5,706 nt of DNA from DATLMR01 sp035634255 (lineage in GTDB: Bacteria > Acidobacteriota > Blastocatellia > UBA7656): positions 1 to 5,706 of the forward strand of contig DASQDI010000025.1 of NCBI GenBank assembly GCA_035634255.1, in the 5' to 3' direction. Below are positions 1 through 5,706 of the stretch, one piece after another; the stretch's first letter is position 1; every line of letters begins with the position of its first letter. The translations under genes and the position numbers were made by a program. The notes beneath the pieces were generated by a model. The model did no database searches. It saw nothing but the letters and a program-made list of their open reading frames with translations, and was not told the DNA's origin.

Positions 1-3000
1 TGGCCCGAGCGAGCGACCCGTCGTCGAGGTTGAGGGTAGTCACGGGCAGGCCCGACAGCATGGCGGCTCCGGCCGAGTCTGTGAGCAGGGCCGAGGCCGC
101 GGAGTCCTCTACCATGAAGGCGAGGCGCGCGCGGGGGTAGCCGGGGTCGAGCGGGAGGTAGGCGGCGCCCGACTTGAGTATGGCCAGCAGCGAGACGACG
201 AAGCGGGAGGAGCGTGGGAGGCAGACGGCGACGCGGGACTCTGGGCCTACGCCGAGGTCTCGGAGGAAGCCCGAGAGCCTGTCGGCCTCCTCGTTCAGCT
301 CCCTATAACTGAGTTGCCGGTTACTGTCGGCGACGGCGATCTTTGTGGGAGTCCTGCGCACCTGTTCTTCGACCAGCTCGTGCATGCATGTGTCGGGCAA
401 ACTTATACTTTCAGACCCGCTCCATTCTTTGAGCAGCTTATGCCGCTCGCCATCGGTCAGCATCCGCACTCTGTTCAATCGCACTTCAGGCTGGGCCGAA
501 ACCTCTCGGAGAATCTGCGCCAGATGGTTCAGCATTCGCTTGATGGTTTCGGCATCGAAGATGTCTTTGCTGTATTCCATCGCCGCGACTAACTCTTCGC
601 CCGTGTCACTCAGCATCAGCGTCAGGTCAAATTTCGAAGTCGTGGTGTCGGACCCAATCATATTAAGTTTAAGGCCCCGCAACTCTGCTTCCGGGCGCTC
701 CGCATTTTCGACGACGATCATCACCTGGAACAAAGGCGAGACGCTCAGGCTCCTGTCAGGCTGAAGTTCTTCCACCAGCCGTTCGAATGGCACGTCCTGA
801 TGCGCGTACCCTTCAAGCACGACATCCTTGACCTGCGTCAACAGCTGCCTGAAAGTGGGGTTGCCCGAGAGGTCCGCTTTCAAAATCAGGGTGTTTACGA
901 ACAGACCGATCAGGCCCTCGGTCTCAGACCGGGAGCGGCCCGCGACCGGAGTGCCGACGACTATTACATCCTGCGAAGTGTACTTGTGAAGCAGGACCTG
1001 ATACGCGGCCAGCAGGGTCATAAAGAGCGTGACGCCTTCCTCCCTGCTCAACCTCTTCACCGCGCGCGCGACATCGCTCTCAATCACGAGAGACTCGCTC
1101 CCGCCTCGCAAGCTCTGCACAGGGGGCCGGGGCCGGTCTGTCGGCAACTCAAGCAGTGATGGCGCGTCAGAGAGATGGCGCTTCCAGTAGGCCAGCCCCT
1201 CTTCGAGGGCCTCGCCCGCGAGCCATTGCCTCTGCCATGCCGCGTAATCGGCGTATTGAATGGGCAGGTCGGAGAGGGGGGACGGCTCGCCCCGCCTGTA
1301 TGCCTGATAAATGGCTGACAGTTCATTCATCAGCACTCCCATGCTCCAGCCGTCGCTTATGATGTGGTGCATGGCCATGAGGAAGAGGAAGTCTTCCTCC
1401 CCGAGCTTCAGCAGTTTCGCCCTGAACATCGACCCGCCGGATAATTCGAATGGCTCGCGTGCGTCTCCGCTCACCCGCCTCGCTACTTCGGCCTCTATCG
1501 CCCGAGCTTCGAGGCCGCTCAGATCGACCACCGGCAGGACCGTGTCGGGGACGCCGTTGATTAGCTGCACGGGCCGGTCCTCTAAAACCGCGAAACCGGT
1601 GCGCAATGACTCGTGCCGGCGGACGACCTCTCTGAGGCTCGACGAGAATGCTTCGATGTCGAGCCCGCCCGAAATTCTTATCGCGGCCGGAATTATATAA
1701 GTTGGGTTTCCGGGGACGAGCCTGTCAAGGAACCACATCCTCTCCTGCGCGTATGACAGGGGCAGGGCCGCGCCTCTGGGCACGGGCCTGATCGCGTCGA
1801 GCGAGCCCGGCCCGCCCGCCCTCCTCAACTCCCAGATCTCTTTTGAGAGCGCCTCGACGGTCGGGGAATCGAAAAGGCTTCGCAGGCGCATCTCCACCTC
1901 AAAAGCCTCCCTCATCTTCGAGATGAGCCGCATGGCGAGGAGTGAATGCCCCCCGAGCTCGAAAAAGTTATCGCTTATGCCGATGTCCCGAAGACCTAAG
2001 ACTTCTCTCCATATGTCGAGCAGCATCTCTTCAATCGGGTTGCGCGGAGGCGCGACGACCCTCGCCCGGTCGGCCTCGTCGGACTCGACGGAATAGAGCG
2101 CGCGCCGGTCAACCTTCCCGCTCGGGGTCCGGGGGAACTCCGCGAGCGCGATGATCCGGGATGGGACCATGTAATCCGGCAGCCTCTCCTTCAGGTAATC
2201 CCTGATGGCCTTCGAGTCGAGAGCGGCGTCCGGCCCTAACATCACGTACCCAACAAGCCGCGCCCCGCCCACCGCGTCGTCACGCGCGACCACCGCGGCC
2301 TCGCGCACCATCGGGTGAAGCGCCAGCGCCGCCTCGACCTCTCCCGGCTCGATGCGGAACCCGCGGACCTTGACCTGCTGGTCCGTCCTGCCGAGGAATT
2401 CGATGCCGCCATCCGGCAGGTAACGCGCGCGGTCTCCCGTCCTGTAAAGGCGCGCGCCCGGCTCATCCGAAAACGGGTCGGGGACGAAACTCGACGCCGT
2501 CAGGTCGGCCCTGCCCCTGTACCCGCGCGCGAGCCCCTCGCCTCCGATGTACAGCTCGCCCGGGATTCCCGGCGGGGCGGGCTGCATGTAGGCGTCCAGC
2601 AGGTAGACCCGCGCGTTCGCTATCGGCCGCCCGATGGAGAGGGACGCGCGCGGGGAAGAGTCTGACTCCCGCGCCGTGTGAATCGTCGTCGTTATCGTGG
2701 CCTCGGTCGGGCCGTAGGCGTTGCAGAGGCGGACCGAGTCCCCCGCCAGCGACCGCCACTGAGCGTACTTCTCGGGCAGCACGCGCTCACTGCCGACGAT
2801 CATCAAACGCATCGAGCCGGGCGCTCCGACGCCTTCGCGCGACATCTCCGCGACGAGCTCGTGCCAGTACGACGAGGGGAGGTTGATGACCGTGAGGTTC
2901 TCTTGCTCAATATATTTAAGGAGGTCGAGGGGCGAGCCCGCCGCGTCATCATCGCGCAGAAAGACGGCCGCCCCCGCCGACCACGTCGGGTAGATCTCTT

Positions 3001-5706
3001 CCGCCGCAACGTCAAAACCTATGGAGGCGAATTGGAGCACGCGGTCGCAAGGTTGCAGGTCGTAAGCGCAGGCGACCGCCAGGCTGTGATTGACCAGAGC
3101 CCTGTGGGGGACGAGCACGCCTTTCGGGACGCCCGTCGAGCCGGACGTGTAGAGCACGTAGGCAAGGTTCTCCGGGCTCACGGAAGATCGCGGGTTGGAA
3201 TCGCTGTGCCGGCCGATCTTCCCCCACTCCTCATCAAGGCAGACGGCCGTCGCCCCGATCCTTTTGAAGGTGGCGAGCATGCCCCGCTCGGTCAACACGG
3301 CCACCGCGCCCGAGTCTTCAAGCATGAATGACAACCGGTCCGCGGGTTGCGATGGGTCGAGGGGCAGGTACGCGCCCCCCGCCTTCAGGACGCCGAGCAG
3401 CCCGACCAGTAAATCCAGAGAGCGATCAAGGCAGACGGCCACGACCGCCTCGCGGCCGACGCCCGCCGATTGAAGATAATGCGCGAGCCGGTTAGCGCGG
3501 CGATTGAGCTTCTCGTAAGTGAGTTCGTCACCTCCGTAAGACGCCGCGAGTGCCGAGGGCGTGCGTTCGGCCTGAGCCTCGAACAGGCTGTGAATGCAGA
3601 GGCCCGTCGGAACCGGGGAGGAGGTATCGTTCAACTCTACGAGCAGGCGGCGAGTCTCGTGCGCGGGGAGCAGGGGGTCCGACCAGTGATGCGCCGACGG
3701 GTCGGCGGACATTGAGGTAAGGCCCCTCGAATAGTACGCGGCCATCTCTTCGACCTGCTCGCGGCTCAGTCGGGACGAGTCGAAGTCAAGGAGCAGCTCG
3801 ATCCGCGCCGGGTCGAAGCCCATGCTGAAATTCGCTCCCAGAAGAAAGTTCGTCTCTTCCATCATCGCCGTTGCGTCAAGGACTTCGACGCTGCCTGATT
3901 TTAAGAGGCCCTCGACCACGTGAAAGTGGACGAAGTTGAACGTCGTCTCGAAGAGAGGCTGCCTCCCCCACTGCCTCTGCAAGGCCGCAATCGGATACCG
4001 GCGATGCGGCAGCATCTCAAGCTCCGAATCGAAGGTCGCTCTCACGAGGTCTTTCCAGTTGCCCCGCTTCATCTTCAAGTCGAAAGGCAGGGTGTTGAGG
4101 AAGAGGCCCCGTATGCGATCCCCGTCCGCGACCTCCGGCCGGCCGTGCGTGATGAGGCCCGTGTTGACGTTGGTTTCGCCGCTCAGCAGGCTGAGCGCCT
4201 TGAGGTGCGCCGCGAGCAGAACGCTCTTGATCGGAGTCGCCGCCGACCTCGCCAGGCGGACGAGCCCGCGCGACACGTCTTCCGAGATCGGGACTTCGAC
4301 CCTGCCCACGGCCGAGCCATTTTCGACGGGCGACGGCGCGTGACTTCGCGGCAGGCTCACGGGGCTGTAATCTTCCAGCTTCCGGCCCCAGTACTCGCGG
4401 CACTCTTCCGACTCAAGGGCCGCGCGCTCCAGCAGAACGAAGTCTCTGAAGGAAGCCGTGAGCGGCGGCGGCTCCGAAACCTCCTCCCCGTTCAGGAGCG
4501 CGAAGTAGAGGTTGAATATCTCATCTAAAGTGGCGTGCAGGCTCCAGCCATCGGAAACCGCGTGGTTTTCAACGAGAGTGAACTGGAAAGTGTCCTCGCT
4601 CCGCAGGTGCGCGAAGAAGCGCAACAGGGCCGGGCGCGACAGGTCGAAGCGGAGGCCCTTTTCTCTCTCCACGAAAGCCGACAACCTCTCTTCCTGCTCT
4701 TCGGCGGACAGGTGCCGCAGGTCTTCCACCTTCACTTCGAGATACGCGCTCTCGTGGACGAGCTGCAAAGGCTCGCTGTAGGAAGTCATGTCGAATGAGG
4801 TGCGAAGGATCGGGTGACGGGCTACGACCCTGTGAACGGCTTCCTGGAAAACTTCCGGCACGAAGCGCGCGCGCAGGTGGTAGCTGTTGATGTTTTGATA
4901 GACGGGGCTCTCGGGCGTCAATTCCACGTGGAAGAGCATTCCCGCCTGAAGCATCGTCAGAGGGTATGCGTCCACGATACCGTCGGGCAGCTTCGCGCGG
5001 TCCTCGGCGCTCAGCAGGCTGAACGGCTCGCTGATCGCTTCCGAGGCCGCGGGCATTCCAGAAAGCTGAAGCCCGCGCGCCAGCTCCGCGATGGTTTGAT
5101 TCTGGAAGAGTTGTTGGAGCGAAAGGTCCAGCCCCCTCTCCCTCGCCAGAGCCAGAGCCCGCACGCTGCGGATCGAGTCGCCCCCGAGCGCGAAGAAGTT
5201 GTCTCGAATCCCGACCTGATCGATTTCGAGGACGCGCGCCCAGACCGCCGCTAGAATCTCTTCCACAGGGTTAGTCGGGGGCACGTACATTTCTTCGAGG
5301 TCGGGCCGCGCCGAGCCCGGAGCAGGCAACGCCCGCCGGTCCACTTTGCCGCTGGGCGTCAGGGGCAGCGCGTCCATCAACACGAAAGACGAGGGGATCA
5401 TGTAGTCCGGCAAGCTCTCCCTCAGGAAGCCGCGCAACTCGTTTATGCTCGCCGGCCCATCGGGCACGGGGACTAGATACGCCACGAGCCTCTTATCGCC
5501 GGCCGTGCTTCCATGAACCGTCACGACGGCGCTGGCAACGGAAGGGTGGCGAGTCAGCACGGATACTATCTCCCCCAGCTCTATGCGGAAGCCGCGAATC
5601 TTGACCTGATGATCGAGCCGCCCGAGATACTCTATCTCCCCTCCGGCCGTGTATCTCGCCTCGTCGCCCGTCGCGTACATCCTGCTCCCCGGCGCTCCGA
5701 AGGGGT
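1..5706 (-). CDS. Nonribosomal peptide synthetase, internal fragment (A'-T-C-A-T-C-A'), open at both ends
   Basis: This is a large cytoplasmic multimodular enzyme that builds a peptide from amino acids activated with ATP and carried as thioesters. The minus-strand frame with codons 5704-5702 to 4-2 gives 1901 residues with no stop. Core NRPS motifs appear in the correct order throughout, so there is no frameshift. Domains by residue are A1 end 1-130, T1 143-213, C1 240-680, A2 702-1204, T2 1219-1291, C2 1305-1745 and A3 start 1771-1901. Only the C1-A2-T2 module is complete. No initiation or termination domain is seen, so the fragment comes from the elongation part of the protein. Start, stop and promoter are outside the window and regulation cannot be read. 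The product is unknown. The NRPS assignment is essentially certain, but naming a specific synthetase would be a guess. Confidence 0.98.
2..394 (-). other. Adenylation domain A3, N-terminal part only
   Basis: This is the beginning of the next module's amino-acid-activating domain (from about residue 1771). Visible are the entry segment HELVEEQVRRTPTKIAV (1775-1791), motif A1 LSYREL (1798-1803), the segment RVAVCLPRSSRFVVSLLAILKSG (1824-1846) leading into motif A2 LKSGAAYLPLDPGYP (1843-1857), and the following RLAFMVEDS (1860-1868). The ATP loop A3 and all pocket residues lie before base 1, so the substrate cannot be predicted. From about base 300 to base 1 the DNA is much richer in GC (about 71%) and uses mostly C- or G-ending codons. 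This contrasts with the adjoining C2 segment and suggests a different history for this part of the domain. Confidence 0.96.
470..1792 (-). other. Condensation domain C2, canonical LCL-like
   Basis: This domain transfers the peptide from T2 to the amino acid chosen by A3. It spans about residues 1305-1745. All seven classical motifs are present: LSYAQERMWFLDRL (1316-1329), RRHESLRTGF (1362-1371), MHHIISDGWSM (1445-1455) with catalytic H1447 (codon 1366-1364) and D1451-G1452, YADYAAWQRQWL (1484-1495), IGLFVNTLI (1599-1607), HQDVPFERLVEEL (1635-1647) and SVSPLFQVM (1654-1662). The opening motif and the intact HHxxxDG fit the LCL group, which joins two L-residues. This suggests that no epimerisation happens in the A2 module. 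GC falls to about 55% in the C-terminal half (bases 301-900), below the rest of the gene that was counted. Confidence 0.97.
1832..2050 (-). other. Peptidyl carrier domain T2 (GGHS site)
   Basis: This is the carrier domain of the complete module (about residues 1219-1291). S1254 (codon 1945-1943) in DNFFELGGHSLLAMRLISKM (1245-1264) is the phosphopantetheine attachment site. NPIEEMLLDIWREVLG (1222-1237) forms the preceding helix and RSLFDSPTVEALSKEI (1275-1290) the closing helix. The GGHS form is the one usually found directly before an L-accepting condensation domain. That fits C2, whose conserved region begins after a short linker of about 15 residues. It accepts the residue activated by A2, is the acceptor in the C1 reaction and then the donor in the C2 reaction. 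Confidence 0.97.
2093..3601 (-). other. Adenylation domain A2, complete
   Basis: This domain selects and activates the amino acid of the only complete module and loads it on T2. It spans about residues 702-1204 (roughly 500, normal for the family). Motifs are A1 LTYEKL (728-733), A2 LKAGGAYLPLD (773-783), A3 phosphate loop YTSGSTGVPKG (852-862), A4 FASIGFDVAAEEIYP (892-906), A5 NAYGPTEAT (995-1003), A6 GELYIGGEGLARGY (1049-1062), A7 YRTGD (1087-1091), A8 GRTDQQVKVRGFRIEPGE (1105-1122) and A10 SGKVDR (1195-1200) with K1197. Aligned by hand on GrsA, the pocket residues are D898, V899, E902, N941, M968, V970, A996, I1004, T1005 and K1197. D898 should bind the substrate amino group, so an alpha-amino acid is expected. 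I do not recognise the code well enough to name the substrate. All catalytic motifs are intact. Confidence 0.97.
3665..4987 (-). other. Condensation domain C1, divergent 'GMLFH' type
   Basis: This domain forms the peptide bond between the chain on T1 and the amino acid that A2 loads on T2. It spans about residues 240-680. The first motif is DAYPLTMLQAGMLFH (245-259) instead of the common S-x-A-Q-x-R-x-W-F-L. The second is RHPILRTSF (296-304). The catalytic motif is NHAVSDGWS (380-388): the second His (H381, codon 4564-4562) and D385-G386 are kept, but the first His of HHxxxDG is Asn. Later motifs also fit this type: GLFLNTLPF (533-541), HRRYPIAALQRQ (567-578) in place of HQDVPFE, and PLFETTFNFVHFHV (583-596). 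No N-terminal HHxxxxGD sequence marking dual condensation/epimerisation domains is seen. It is probably active because the key His remains. Whether it expects an L- or D-configured donor is not decided by the sequence alone. Confidence 0.95.
5066..5278 (-). other. Peptidyl carrier domain T1 (GGDS site)
   Basis: This roughly 70-residue carrier domain (residues 143-213) receives a 4'-phosphopantetheine arm on S177 (codon 5176-5174) and holds the amino acid or growing peptide as a thioester. The site reads NFFALGGDSIRSVRA (169-183). It is preceded by the typical first helix (NPVEEILAAVWARVL, 145-159) and followed by the QLFQNQTIAELA helix region (198-209). GGDS, with Asp before the active Ser, is classically found in carriers that serve an epimerisation domain, while GGHS is usual before a condensation domain. 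Here a condensation domain follows directly after a linker of about 27 residues and no epimerase is present. The second carrier in this protein has GGHS, so the two differ. Confidence 0.96.
5315..5704 (-). other. Adenylation domain A1, C-terminal part only
   Basis: This is the last part of an amino-acid-activating domain, which makes an aminoacyl-AMP and transfers the amino acid to the neighbouring carrier domain T1. Visible motifs are A7 (YATGD, residues 10-14), A8 (GRLDHQVKIRGFRIELGEI, 28-46), which carries the hinge to the mobile C-terminal subdomain, and A10 (SGKVDR, 118-123). K120 is the lysine that contacts substrate and AMP in this family. DYMIPSSF (about 98-105) is the usual segment before A10. 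The large N-terminal subdomain with motifs A1-A6 and the substrate pocket lies beyond base 5706, so the amino acid it selects cannot be inferred. The cut is made by the window edge and there is no sign of gene decay. Confidence 0.96.

Noticed and set aside
381..390. Small palindrome around TGCATGCA
   Set aside because: It lies within the Cys-Met-His codons (1773-1775) at the C2-A3 linker. A chance palindrome of this length is expected and no regulatory context is present.
1061..1070. Run of alternating CG bases
   Set aside because: It encodes ordinary Ala/Arg residues of C2 (VARAV, about 1545-1549) and is too short to claim a structural role.
314..1700. Several plus-strand open frames opposite C2
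   Set aside because: They overlap each other and run antisense to all the C2 core motifs. None gives a plausible protein.
2678..3331. Plus-strand open frame of 217 codons opposite A2
   Set aside because: It lies wholly antisense to conserved adenylation motifs A3 to A5. Its translation is rich in Arg, Ala and Asp with no recognisable domain, as expected for the complement of a GC-rich coding frame.
3356..3372. Possible loss of function from Pro in A8 (RIEPGE) of A2 or other motif substitutions
   Set aside because: RIEPGE (residues 1117-1122, bases about 2341-2356) is a common natural variant of RIELGE in active adenylation domains. The neighbouring motif A2 region given here (LPLDPSQP) is also intact.
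3920..4528. Plus-strand open frame of 202 codons opposite C1
   Set aside because: It is antisense to the C1 domain, shows low-complexity Arg/Glu-rich composition and has no family signature. Real coding signal is on the minus strand.
5066..5278. Dual condensation/epimerisation activity following T1
   Set aside because: The extended N-terminal His motif (HHxxxxGD) that marks classical dual domains was looked for at the start of C1 and is absent, so dual function is not claimed.

Overview
The window is a single uninterrupted piece of a large nonribosomal peptide synthetase (NRPS) gene read on the minus strand. One minus-strand frame (first codon 5704-5702, last codon 4-2) stays open for 1901 codons without a stop. 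It enters and leaves the window in mid-domain, so the start codon, stop codon, promoter, ribosome binding site and terminator all lie outside. Residue n of this fragment begins at base 5707-3n, and residue numbers below use that rule. Every base belongs to this gene: there is no intergenic stretch, RNA gene, mobile element or CRISPR array.

In protein order (right to left on the map) the layout is: the C-terminal end of an adenylation domain (A1, about 5315-5704); a carrier domain with a GGDS phosphopantetheine site (T1, 5066-5278); a condensation domain of a divergent 'GMLFH' type (C1, 3665-4987); a complete adenylation domain (A2, 2093-3601); a carrier domain with a GGHS site (T2, 1832-2050); a canonical condensation domain (C2, 470-1792); and the N-terminal part of a third adenylation domain (A3, 2-394). 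The window therefore holds the end of one module, one complete C-A-T elongation module and the beginning of the next. No epimerase, methyltransferase, heterocyclisation, reductase or thioesterase domain is visible.

The parts work as an assembly line. A1 loads an amino acid on T1, and C1 joins the T1-bound chain to the residue that A2 activates and loads on T2. C2 then passes the longer chain to the residue chosen by A3. The order along the protein should match the order of residues in the product, but only A2 has its whole specificity pocket in view. Its code, read by hand as D-V-E-N-M-V-A-I-T-K, matches no substrate I can name with confidence.

The host is a high-GC bacterium. Counted blocks give about 70% GC in parts of the A domains and 55-64% in the C domains. 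Arginine is often AGG or AGA (12 of 24 arginines at residues 1219-1430), which is unlike typical streptomycetes, pseudomonads or myxobacteria. It may point to a less studied environmental phylum such as Acidobacteriota, but the sequence does not settle this. The most notable points are a sharp composition change near base 300 inside A3, the pairing of two different condensation-domain types, and the unassigned A2 pocket. The architecture belongs to a well-known class; nothing shows a wholly new kind of system.
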